Source of the DNA: an uncultured Anaeroplasmataceae bacterium
Lineage (GTDB): Bacteria > Bacillota_I > Bacilli_A > Acholeplasmatales > Anaeroplasmataceae
DNA: 64,000 nucleotides
Direction: 5' to 3'
Assembly: GCA_934229535.1 (NCBI GenBank)
Contig: CAKQDS010000004.1
Coordinates: 28,940-92,939 of the forward strand
The notes under the pieces: generated by a model
The model's database searches: none
Told to the model about the DNA's origin: nothing
What the model saw: the letters and a program-made list of their open reading frames with translations, nothing else
Position numbers and translations under genes: made by a program
Shown: piece after piece, positions 36,677 through 44,664 of the stretch
How positions within the stretch are numbered: the stretch's first letter is position 1
Layout of the letters: each line of letters starts with the position of its first letter

Positions 36677-36705
36677 TTGTAATCTTTAGCTAAAGATGCT
36701 ATAAT
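36677..36705 (+). promoter_or_regulatory. Promoter of the threonine operon
   Basis: TTGTAA (36677-36682), 17-nt spacer, TATAAT (36700-36705), 25 nt before thrC. No T-box or leader peptide is visible in the short leader. Confidence 0.7.
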
Positions 36706-36730
36706 TAAGGAAAAATTTGGAGGTTAAAAA

Positions 36731-38140
36731 ATGTATCATTCAACAAGAGGAAATAAAAATGTCACATCATATGAGGCAATAATTAATGGTTTAGCAGATG
36801 ATGGAGGCTTATATGTTATAGATGAGATTCCTAAGCTTTCATATAAGGAAGTACTTAATTATAGCTATCAAATGCTTGCTGGTAAAATAATTTCTTTATT
36901 TTTTAGTGAATTGGCCTTTGAAGATATTCAAAGAGAAATAGATGAAGCCTATAAAAGCTTTGATATTAGTGAGGTTGTAAATATTACTATGCTTGATGGA
37001 AAAGCAATCCTAGAGCTATATCATGGCCCAACAGGAGCATTCAAGGATATTGCCTTAGTGGTTTTACCAAGGATGCTTAAGCTTGCAAAAGAAAAGATAA
37101 ATAATAAGGAAATTACTACAATTCTAACAGCAACCTCAGGCGATACTGGTGGTGCTACCTTATCGGGATTTAAGGATGTTTCTGGGATAGAAACAATTGT
37201 TTTATATCCTACAAATGGTGTTAGTCCTCTTCAAGAGGCCCAAATGCAAAGCTTTAATAATGGCAATGGTCATGTTCTTGCTATCCGTGGTAATTTTGAT
37301 GATTGTCAAAGCTTTGTTAAGAAATTTTTCTTGAATAATAGAAATTTACATTTATCGAGTGCAAATTCTATAAATATATCACGACTTGTTCCCCAAATAG
37401 TTTATTATTATTATACATACATTAAACTAATTAAAGATAAGGTTATTAAGGAAGATGAAAAAATTAATTTTACAGTTCCTACGGGTAATTTTGGTGATAT
37501 TTTAGCTGGCTATATCGCAAAAATGATGGGATTGCCTATTGATAAGCTTATTTGCGCATCTAATAAAAATAATGTTTTAACTGATTTTTTTAAAACTAAT
37601 GTTTATGATGCAAATAGAGAATTTTATAAAACAAATTCACCTTCAATGGATATAATTATTTCTTCTAATTTAGAAAGACTTTTATATTATACTACAAGGT
37701 CAACAGCCAAGGTTAAAGAGGCAATGGATGATTTAAAGAAGTATAAACGTTTTACACTAGAGGGTGATTATTCTTCCTTTAATGCTTTTTATACTGATGA
37801 GGAGGAAACAAATTTAACGATAAAGGAATATTATAACGAATATAATTATTTAGTTGATCCTCATACCGCAGTTGGTCTTGCGGCTTTAAAAAAGTTTAAG
37901 ACTATGAAAATCAATGATAATTATAATGTTGTTTTATCTACAGCATCACCTCTTAAATTTTATGATAGTGTAGCTAAGGCTATTTCACTTGACTCTAGGG
38001 ACTTAATTGATTTTTGTAACAAGCTAAATATAGAATTACCAAATAAATTCAAATATAATAGCTTTAATAAAAATGATATAAAGCTTACGGATTTAGATGC
38101 TAAAATAAAGGAGATTATTTCATGCTACACATTAAAGTAA
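36731..38140 (+). CDS. thrC: Threonine synthase
   Basis: 469 residues, the long ThrC type (E. coli/yeast-like). N-terminal YHSTRGN, PLP-lysine motif HGPTGAFKDIAL near residue 97, TATSGDTGGATLSGF near 136, phosphate loop VPTGNFGDILAGY near 245, and PHTAVGLAALKKF near 375. Converts O-phosphohomoserine to threonine with PLP. SD TTGGAGG at 36717-36723. Overlaps thrB by 19 nt. Confidence 0.96.
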   Translation: MYHSTRGNKNVTSYEAIINGLADDGGLYVIDEIPKLSYKEVLNYSYQMLAGKIISLFFSELAFEDIQREIDEAYKSFDISEVVNITMLDGKAILELYHGPTGAFKDIALVVLPRMLKLAKEKINNKEITTILTATSGDTGGATLSGFKDVSGIETIVLYPTNGVSPLQEAQMQSFNNGNGHVLAIRGNFDDCQSFVKKFFLNNRNLHLSSANSINISRLVPQIVYYYYTYIKLIKDKVIKEDEKINFTVPTGNFGDILAGYIAKMMGLPIDKLICASNKNNVLTDFFKTNVYDANREFYKTNSPSMDIIISSNLERLLYYTTRSTAKVKEAMDDLKKYKRFTLEGDYSSFNAFYTDEEETNLTIKEYYNEYNYLVDPHTAVGLAALKKFKTMKINDNYNVVLSTASPLKFYDSVAKAISLDSRDLIDFCNKLNIELPNKFKYNSFNKNDIKLTDLDAKIKEIISCYTLK

Positions 38141-38976
38141 ATGCTACATCTGCTAATCTTTGTGTTGGCTTTGATACACTTGGCTTAGCGCTTGATTTAG
38201 CAAATGATTTTTATTTTGAGCCAGCTGATAAATTTTATTATGAGGGATTTGATTTAGAATATGCTAATGATAATAATTTATTAAAGACAAGCTATGAATA
38301 TGTTTTTAAGCTATTAAATAAAAAAATAATTTCTTTAAGAATAAGAATTATTTCAAGAATTCCTATTAGTAGAGGACTTGGGTCATCATCTACACTAATT
38401 GTTGCGGGAATTATGGCTGCAAATTATTATTTAAATAATCCACTTAGCAAGGATGAATGCTTAAAAATAGCTACTATTATTGAAGGACACCCTGATAATG
38501 TTGCACCTGCAATTTTTGGTGGACTTGTCGCTTCCTTTAAAGTAGGTGATGATATTAAATATGTTAAATATGATGTATCAAATAATTTAAAATTCATGAC
38601 GATTTCACCAAAAGAAATGCTAGAAACTAAAAAGGCTAGAGAGGTTTTACCACAAAGCTATGAAAGGGTAGATGTGATTAATAATTTGTCAAGAATAGTT
38701 AATATTCCTTATGCTTTTAAAAATGGTGATTTAGTTTTAATTAATGATTTATTTAATGATAAAATTCATGAGCCATATCGAATGAATTTAATTAAAAATA
38801 GTTTCGCTTTTAAAGATATTGCTAAAAAACAAAATTTAGCATTTTGTATAAGTGGTAGTGGTTCAACTATGCTTATTATCTATAAGGATAAAATTAATAT
38901 AGATGAATTTAAAATTGATGATTCAGCTATAAATTTATTAAATGTTGGAAAAGAGGTAGAAATAACTAATGAGTAA
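38122..38976 (+). CDS. thrB: Homoserine kinase
   Basis: 284 residues, GHMP kinase. KVNATSANLCVGFDTLGLAL at the N-terminus binds homoserine, PISRGLGSSSTLIVAG near 85 is the ATP loop, EGHPDNVAPAIFGG near 120 and ISGSGSTMLII near 250 are further GHMP motifs. Phosphorylates homoserine for ThrC. Overlaps the ACT gene by 8 nt. Confidence 0.95.
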   Translation: MLHIKVNATSANLCVGFDTLGLALDLANDFYFEPADKFYYEGFDLEYANDNNLLKTSYEYVFKLLNKKIISLRIRIISRIPISRGLGSSSTLIVAGIMAANYYLNNPLSKDECLKIATIIEGHPDNVAPAIFGGLVASFKVGDDIKYVKYDVSNNLKFMTISPKEMLETKKAREVLPQSYERVDVINNLSRIVNIPYAFKNGDLVLINDLFNDKIHEPYRMNLIKNSFAFKDIAKKQNLAFCISGSGSTMLIIYKDKINIDEFKIDDSAINLLNVGKEVEITNE

Positions 38977-39397
38977 AAAATATTATTTGGTTGAGGAAAG
39001 TATCATTGATGAAAGTGTAATCAAGGTTATCAATGCTAAAAATTTAATAGATAGTGGAATATCTATTACTGTTGCTTGTAAAAGATGTGATATAAGTAGA
39101 AGTACATTCTATAAATATAAGGATTTAATTTATCAGCCTGAAAATAATTCAACAAGAAGAATGGTTTTAAGCCTTAAGCTTGTTGATGAAACAGGTGTTT
39201 TGTCAAATGTTTTAAATTTTGTAGCTAAATGTGGGGGAAATGTTTTATCAATTCATCAGGAAATGCCTATTCATAATATTGCCTTTGTAATGCTTACAAT
39301 CGATATTGTTAAGCTAGAAAAGACAATTGCTAATTTTGTAGGAGAGATTAAGGATTTAAACAAGGTTGTTGAAGTAATCCTTACGGCTGTGGAATAA
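38969..39397 (+). CDS. PheB-like ACT-domain regulator with N-terminal HTH (UPF0735 type)
   Basis: 142 residues. Residues ~25-55 form a helix-turn-helix-like segment (ITVACKRCDISRSTFYKYKDLIY). Residues ~65-140 form an ACT domain (RRMVLSLKLVDETGVLSNVLNFVAKCGGNVLSIHQ). This layout is that of UPF0735/PheB proteins found beside aromatic or threonine genes in Bacilli. ACT domains bind amino acids, so it likely senses threonine or phenylalanine and regulates Hom or transcription. It sits between thrB and hom with 8-nt and 1-nt overlaps. Confidence 0.8.
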   Translation: MSKKYYLVEESIIDESVIKVINAKNLIDSGISITVACKRCDISRSTFYKYKDLIYQPENNSTRRMVLSLKLVDETGVLSNVLNFVAKCGGNVLSIHQEMPIHNIAFVMLTIDIVKLEKTIANFVGEIKDLNKVVEVILTAVE

Positions 39398-40530
39398 TGA
39401 AAATTGCACTTTTAGGCTTAGGAACAGTAGGGGGAGCTGTTTATAAGGCCATTACGGAAAAGAAAACAGATTTGTTTAAAGATTTTAATGTCGAAATTAA
39501 ATATGTGCTTGTTAGAACAAAAGAAAACAAGAGCTTTGCACTTGATGTACTAACACTCGATTATGAAGAAATTTTAAATGATGATGAAATTGAGGTAGTA
39601 ATTGAAATGATGGGAGCTAGGGTTAGCTATGATTATATTAAGCAAGCTCTAAATCATCATAAAAATGTTATTACGGCTAATAAGGAAGTAATTGCAAGCC
39701 ATTTTAAGGAGCTAGAGGAATTAGCAGAAAAAAATAATGTTAAGCTTTTATATGAGGCCTCTGTTGGTGGATCTATACCAATTATTGGTGCTCTTAACGA
39801 TGCCACTATGGTTAATGAAATAACCACAATTAAAGGAATTTTAAACGGAACCTGTAATTATATTCTAACTAATATGCATAAAAATAAAATGAATTTTAAT
39901 GATGCCTTAGCTTTAGCCCAAGAGAATGGGTTTGCTGAGGCTGATCCAAGTGCTGATTTGAAGGGACTTGATATGGTTAGAAAAATAAAAATATTGTCAG
40001 AAGTCGCTTATAAAAGTGAAATAGATTTGGATAAAATTTATTCTTATGGAATTGAAAATATTAATAAGGAAATTATCGATGTAATAGATTTGCTAGGATA
40101 TTCTTTAAAGCTTATGTGCTATTCACGCTTAGAAGGTGAAAATATCTACATAGGTGTTGAACCATTTATGCTTAATCGTGATGATTTATGTAATGTAAAC
40201 TATGAATTTAATGTAGTTGAGTATATTGGTAGTAATTGTGATAAGCAAATAATGGTAGGCAAGGGTGCTGGTATTAAAACTGCCAATAGTATTTTAATTG
40301 ATTTGAAAAAATTCATTTATGGCTATAAATCAAATTATAAAATTGTTAATAATTATAAAACAATTGGCGGTGATTTTTCTTGCTTTAAATATTTTGTAAA
40401 GCCAATAGAAGAATTAGATATGGATTTAATAGATATTAATTTAGGTGATTTTTATATAACTAAGAAACTAAATTATGAAGAATTTAAATTAATTCAAAAC
40501 AAAATAGCATTTTATGCAAAAATTAATTAG
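39397..40530 (+). CDS. hom: Homoserine dehydrogenase with reduced C-terminal ACT region
   Basis: 377 residues. NAD(P)-binding LLGLGTVGGAVYKAI, VEMMGA near 69, TANKEVIASH near 97, LNGTCNYILTNM near 148, and FAEADPSADLKGLDMVRKI near 175 containing the catalytic Lys. Reduces aspartate semialdehyde to homoserine. Typical Bacillus Hom has ~430 residues with a full ACT domain; here only ~60 residues follow the catalytic part, so the regulatory domain is shortened. The separate ACT protein encoded just before may take over feedback. Upstream lysC and asd are not in the window. Confidence 0.95.
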   Translation: MKIALLGLGTVGGAVYKAITEKKTDLFKDFNVEIKYVLVRTKENKSFALDVLTLDYEEILNDDEIEVVIEMMGARVSYDYIKQALNHHKNVITANKEVIASHFKELEELAEKNNVKLLYEASVGGSIPIIGALNDATMVNEITTIKGILNGTCNYILTNMHKNKMNFNDALALAQENGFAEADPSADLKGLDMVRKIKILSEVAYKSEIDLDKIYSYGIENINKEIIDVIDLLGYSLKLMCYSRLEGENIYIGVEPFMLNRDDLCNVNYEFNVVEYIGSNCDKQIMVGKGAGIKTANSILIDLKKFIYGYKSNYKIVNNYKTIGGDFSCFKYFVKPIEELDMDLIDINLGDFYITKKLNYEEFKLIQNKIAFYAKIN

Positions 40531-40533
40531 ATA

Positions 40534-40562
40534 TTGCACTTGTAATGATTGTTTGATATAAT
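40534..40562 (+). promoter_or_regulatory. Promoter of acpP
   Basis: TTGCAC (40534-40539), 17-nt spacer, TATAAT (40557-40562), 27 nt before the ATG. Confidence 0.75.
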
Positions 40563-40589
40563 ATTACATAGTTTAGGAGGATTAAATTA

Positions 40590-40823
40590 ATGGCAGTTTT
40601 TGATAAAGTAAAGCAAATTATTATAAACGAATTAAAAGTTGATGCTGATAAAATTACACCAGATACTAATTTAAAAGATGATTTAGGTGCTGATAGCTTA
40701 GATGCAGTTGAAATTGTTATGGCTTTAGAGGATGAATTTAATATTTCAATCCCAGATGAAGAAATCCAAAATATTTCTACTGTGAAAAAATTAGTTGAAT
40801 ATATTGAATCAAAGCTAAATTAA
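40590..40823 (+). CDS. acpP: Acyl carrier protein
   Basis: 77 residues with the phosphopantetheine attachment site [18 protein letters not shown]; Ser ~37 carries the prosthetic group. Acidic helical carrier for fatty acid synthesis. SD AGGAGG at 40575-40580. It has its own promoter and terminator and is not next to fab genes, unusual but not unique. Confidence 0.96.
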   Translation: MAVFDKVKQIIINELKVDADKITPDTNLKDDLGADSLDAVEIVMALEDEFNISIPDEEIQNISTVKKLVEYIESKLN

Positions 40824-40831
40824 TTTCAAAG

Positions 40832-40862
40832 CTGTAGCCTACCTTAGGTTACAGTTTTTTTT
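40832..40862 (+). terminator. Terminator of acpP
   Basis: CTGTAGCCTA - CCT - TAGGTTACAG (ten pairs, one G-T) followed by eight T. The next gene starts 14 nt later, so it may be partly read through. Confidence 0.9.
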
Positions 40863-40876
40863 AAGGATGTGAGAAA

Positions 40877-42850
40877 ATGAAGGAAAACGAACAGGAAATA
40901 ATTGAAAAATGGGAAAAAAATCGTATTTTTAGAGTTGAAATTGATCGTTTAAAAAGAAAAAGTACAATTTTTACTTCACCTATTTATGTTAATCAATTAG
41001 GATTTCAAAATGTTAATGCTTATAAATATCTTTATGCAGACAGCTTTCAAAGATATTTAAGAATGAATGATACGAATGTTTTGTTTTCAGTAGCATTTAA
41101 TGATTTAGCAAATACTTCATTTTTAGAATCTAAAAGGAAAAATAATTGTCTAGATGATAGCTTGGCCAACATCTACAAAAATGAATTATTAAAGCTAGGT
41201 GTAGGTCTTGATATTACTAAGGCTTTTAATGAAAATAGTGATTTTTATATAGAATATTTACAAAGAGCCTTCATTAAATTATATGAGCTTGGCTATATTA
41301 AAAGAAAAACAAAAATGGTTGAAACTGATGGCAAGAAAATTTATCAGGATTTTGAAGGTGTAGGTCTTAATAAGGAAAATATTAGTGTTTTTGTTTTGAA
41401 TATAAAGGATGTTAGGGATGAAGCGATTGCTATTATCGAAAACCTAAATCTTGATAATGATACTAAGAAAAAATTATTAAAGATATTTAAGCCTTGTGAG
41501 GTAATAAATATTCCTCTTTTAACTTCAAACAATAAGAATCTATATATTCATTTGAAGGAAATATGGATGCTTGGAGGTATTTCTTTTATTGTTTTAAATC
41601 CTAATTTAATAGATTATCAAATGTATGTTTCTGATGATGAGGAAATTATCATTTCTGATAAGCTTTCATTTTGTGGTACTTATGCTATTAATCCTTTAAC
41701 AGGAAGAGAAATTCCTTTATTTTTAAGTACTAAATATGATGAAAAGGTTCATCTAGGGATTCCTGATGTTAATTTAGAGGATTACGATTTATGTAAAAGT
41801 GAAGGCTTAGAATATTTACCTATTGTTGAGGATGGTTATGTTATTAATAGTGATTTTATTTCAGGTGTGGGAGTAGGCGAGGCAAATAAAATTTTAGAGG
41901 ACTCATTTATTAATGAAGGAGTAGCTACAAGGGGAATTATCTATGAGGAAAATGAATTGATTATTTCTTCACTAGATGAATATGGTTGCTTAATTCCCTT
42001 ATTAATTGATGATGATAAGATTTATCCGTTAAAGGATAACCTACCAATTACATTCTCTAAAAAATTTAGATATCAAATTCCTAATAGTGATAATATAGAG
42101 GAAATAGGTTCACTTATTAATGGATCGCTTAATCGCTTGTTTTGCAATGGCTTATTGCCTATGGGAATGATTATTTATGATGAAAATGTTTTAAATACGG
42201 ATTTGTTTAATGCTGATTCATTAAAGGAAATAAATAGCTTTTCAAAATATGACTATTTTATTATTGATGATGACATTTATGCTAATTTAGCTATGCCAAT
42301 AATTTTTTATTGTCTTATAAGCAAAATAACTAAAACTAATAATCCTCTTGAAATAAACAACATTTTAATTTTTAAAGATATCGTTGATAAAAATGGAAAT
42401 GAAATTAAGGCTAGTAATTTAAACTTGATAGATTTTCATAGCTTACTTGATAAGTATTCTTTAGATGCAATCAGACTATATTATTATTCACATAATTATC
42501 TTGATGAATTTAGGTTTGATCCTTTAGAGCTTGATTATTTTCAAAATCAGGTTTATTTGTTAAGAAGAACATTTAATATCTCATTTATTGAAAATTCTTA
42601 TGATTTAGAAATGCCATTATATGAATTTGATAAGCATATGGAAGAATTATTTTTGAATAACCAATTAGCCTTAGCTATAAGCTATATCTTTAATTTCCAA
42701 AAAAAATACCTACAGAACCATAAATGGTCCTATAGGCAAGCATTTACATTTCTAAAATGGATTTCGCTTTTTACACCTTGTATTGCCGAAGAGGTCTTTA
42801 AGGAGGTCTTTAAGGAAAATCATTTATTATTGGAAGAGGATTTTAAATAA
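40877..42850 (+). CDS. Leucyl-tRNA synthetase-like pseudoenzyme lacking catalytic motifs
   Basis: 657 residues, start ATG 40877 with GGATGTGAG upstream. Alignment by eye to leuS of this window holds over most of the length: IIEKWEKNRIFR (LeuRS N-term), SPIYVNQLGFQNVNAYKYL where LeuRS has the HVGH loop, NNKNLYIHLKEIWMLGG against [29 protein letters not shown] against the CP1 stretch ending IPIWIS, YVINSDFISGV, and YSLDAIRLYYYSH against [11 protein letters not shown]. Both catalytic signatures are gone: HIGH is FQNV and KMSKS falls in VDKNGNEIKASN (~502-513). The editing Asp motif is also altered. It is ~144 residues shorter and lacks the C-terminal domain. The open frame is intact, so it is kept. 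Role unknown. Confidence 0.75.
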   Translation: MKENEQEIIEKWEKNRIFRVEIDRLKRKSTIFTSPIYVNQLGFQNVNAYKYLYADSFQRYLRMNDTNVLFSVAFNDLANTSFLESKRKNNCLDDSLANIYKNELLKLGVGLDITKAFNENSDFYIEYLQRAFIKLYELGYIKRKTKMVETDGKKIYQDFEGVGLNKENISVFVLNIKDVRDEAIAIIENLNLDNDTKKKLLKIFKPCEVINIPLLTSNNKNLYIHLKEIWMLGGISFIVLNPNLIDYQMYVSDDEEIIISDKLSFCGTYAINPLTGREIPLFLSTKYDEKVHLGIPDVNLEDYDLCKSEGLEYLPIVEDGYVINSDFISGVGVGEANKILEDSFINEGVATRGIIYEENELIISSLDEYGCLIPLLIDDDKIYPLKDNLPITFSKKFRYQIPNSDNIEEIGSLINGSLNRLFCNGLLPMGMIIYDENVLNTDLFNADSLKEINSFSKYDYFIIDDDIYANLAMPIIFYCLISKITKTNNPLEINNILIFKDIVDKNGNEIKASNLNLIDFHSLLDKYSLDAIRLYYYSHNYLDEFRFDPLELDYFQNQVYLLRRTFNISFIENSYDLEMPLYEFDKHMEELFLNNQLALAISYIFNFQKKYLQNHKWSYRQAFTFLKWISLFTPCIAEEVFKEVFKENHLLLEEDFK

Positions 42851-43767
42851 TCACCCTGATAAATATTTCTTTTTCTTAATTCCTTATCTATTTCATTTTG
42901 AACTACAAGCTTTTTAATAGTCCATTTAGGTTCAATTAAATCGCTTATATTACCATCGGCAGCAAGACGATGAATTATGATATCATCTCTTAGATAGCCT
43001 ATTTGGTCGCAAACAATATCAACATATTCATTTAATGTTAATATTTTAAATGGCTTTAGCTCATATTCTAAGGCCATTTTTGTTTTATTTAGGATCAAAA
43101 GAGAATGAATTTTGATACCATTAATAGGATATTTGTTTAAAAAAATTATGTTGTTAATCATATCCGTTTTTGTTTCATTTGGAAGGCCATTAATGATATG
43201 TACTACTAAATCGAATTTATGATTATTTAAAAGCTTCATTGCTGATTCAAATTCCTTAAGGCTATAGCCACGATTAATTTTTTTCGCTGTTTCATCATTT
43301 ATTGTTTGAAGTCCTAATTCTAATTGAACAGGAATAATTTGATTAATTTCATCCAGTAGCTTAATGATGTCTTCATTTAAGCAATCAGGTCTTGTCGCAA
43401 TGGCTAGACCAACAATATTTTCATCTAAATTAATGATTTGATAATATACGCTTTTAAGAACATTAATATCTGCATAGGTATTTGAGAAGGCCTGAAGATA
43501 GGCAAGATATTTTGCATTTGGCCATTTTTTGTTTAAAATGCCCTTGATGTCATCATATTGCTTAGAAATGCTATCACAAACGTTGCCTGCAAAATCACCA
43601 CTGCCAGTTTCCGAACAAAATGTACAGCCACCAAAGCCCTTTGTACCATCACGATTTGGACAACCAAAGTTAAGATTAAAGCTTATTTTTGCTATTTTAG
43701 TTTTAAATTTATCCTTATAATACCTACTTACAGGATTATAATGCTTTTCCTTATCCATATAACTCAT
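42820..43767 (-). CDS. Radical SAM protein, TIGR01212 (YtqA-like) family
   Basis: 315 residues from ATG 43767 (minus SD GGTGA); the longer start at 43818 precedes that SD. Radical SAM cluster Cys in CPNRDGTKGFGGCTFCSETG near residue 33 (CxnCxxC form with a long first gap, as in Elp3/TIGR01212), then ATRPDCLNEDIIKLLDE near 120, LELGLQTINDETAKKINRGY near 145. This family resembles the radical SAM half of Elp3; B. subtilis YtqA lies near a methyltransferase (YtqB). Substrate is unknown, possibly tRNA modification. Its 3' end overlaps the convergent LeuRS-like gene by 31 nt. Confidence 0.85.
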   Translation of the reverse strand: MSYMDKEKHYNPVSRYYKDKFKTKIAKISFNLNFGCPNRDGTKGFGGCTFCSETGSGDFAGNVCDSISKQYDDIKGILNKKWPNAKYLAYLQAFSNTYADINVLKSVYYQIINLDENIVGLAIATRPDCLNEDIIKLLDEINQIIPVQLELGLQTINDETAKKINRGYSLKEFESAMKLLNNHKFDLVVHIINGLPNETKTDMINNIIFLNKYPINGIKIHSLLILNKTKMALEYELKPFKILTLNEYVDIVCDQIGYLRDDIIIHRLAADGNISDLIEPKWTIKKLVVQNEIDKELRKRNIYQGDYLKSSSNNK

Positions 43768-43826
43768 TATTATTTCACCATTGTTTATTATAGCATAAGA
43801 AAAAATAAAATGCACCATTGCCTTTA

Positions 43827-43855
43827 TTGAATAAAATCTTAGTTTATGCTATAAT
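43827..43855 (+). promoter_or_regulatory. Promoter of the DUF1189-polC unit
   Basis: TTGAAT (43827-43832), 17-nt spacer, TATAAT (43850-43855), 29 nt before the GTG start. Confidence 0.7.
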
Positions 43856-43884
43856 GAATTCACGTTTTTATTGGAGGTTGTAAG

Positions 43885-44649
43885 GTGCTTGATAGATTGT
43901 CTACTTGTTTATTTCACCCAAGAATGATTGGAAAATTTTTGAATGACTCATTTTGGAAAATTTGTCTTTTTATTTGGTTTATATTTACGATTGCGATGGT
44001 TCCTTATATTGCTACTATAAAGGATTATTTAGTTATGGAGAATAGTATTTCAACAGAAATAATTAATAAAGCTATTAATGCTAATAAGAATTTAAACTTT
44101 GATGGAAATAAGCTTGTAAGTGATGGTGGCTTTATTATAACAGAAGGAGAATTAGAAATTTGTTTTTTAAGTGAAGATTCTTCTAATAACAAGGATTATG
44201 TAGTTTTCGAATATAATAGTGATAGCGTTTCTGTTAAAATAAATAATTTAGTTGTTTCTAGCTATAAATATAGTGAAAATGATCTTTCAAGCTTTTCTTT
44301 AGGTGAAAATGATTTTGCTCAAAGAGAAAGCTTTAGGGAGTTTTTAAATTTTACTTATAAAAAAATAATGAAGGTAACGATGCCATTCATGGCTATGAGA
44401 ATATATTTTTATAATCTATTTATCTATATTCTAATTATTGGCTTTTCATTTTTAATTAATTTTAAAACAAATCCAATTTTACCTAGTAAGATTGTTTTGA
44501 AGGTAGCTATCTATTCAATTACTATTTCTTTAGTTATAGATTTAATTGCTGGCTTATTTAATGTTGCGATTTTGTCATACTTAGGAATGATTTTAGCTCC
44601 AATTTATGCTTTTTTATCATTGAAAAGTATAGTCAAGATTCAAAATTAA
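43885..44649 (+). CDS. DUF1189-like membrane protein
   Basis: 254 residues, GTG start with SD GGAGG at 43873-43877. First TM at ~25-48, then an extracytoplasmic region (~50-165), and three more hydrophobic segments (~168-190, 203-222, 228-248). The arrangement 'one helix, large outside loop, cluster of helices' and the opening ...FHPRMIGKF match DUF1189 proteins. No known function. polC starts 15 nt downstream, suggesting co-transcription. Confidence 0.65.
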   Translation: MLDRLSTCLFHPRMIGKFLNDSFWKICLFIWFIFTIAMVPYIATIKDYLVMENSISTEIINKAINANKNLNFDGNKLVSDGGFIITEGELEICFLSEDSSNNKDYVVFEYNSDSVSVKINNLVVSSYKYSENDLSSFSLGENDFAQRESFREFLNFTYKKIMKVTMPFMAMRIYFYNLFIYILIIGFSFLINFKTNPILPSKIVLKVAIYSITISLVIDLIAGLFNVAILSYLGMILAPIYAFLSLKSIVKIQN

Positions 44650-44664
44650 GGGGAGTGTATTAAT

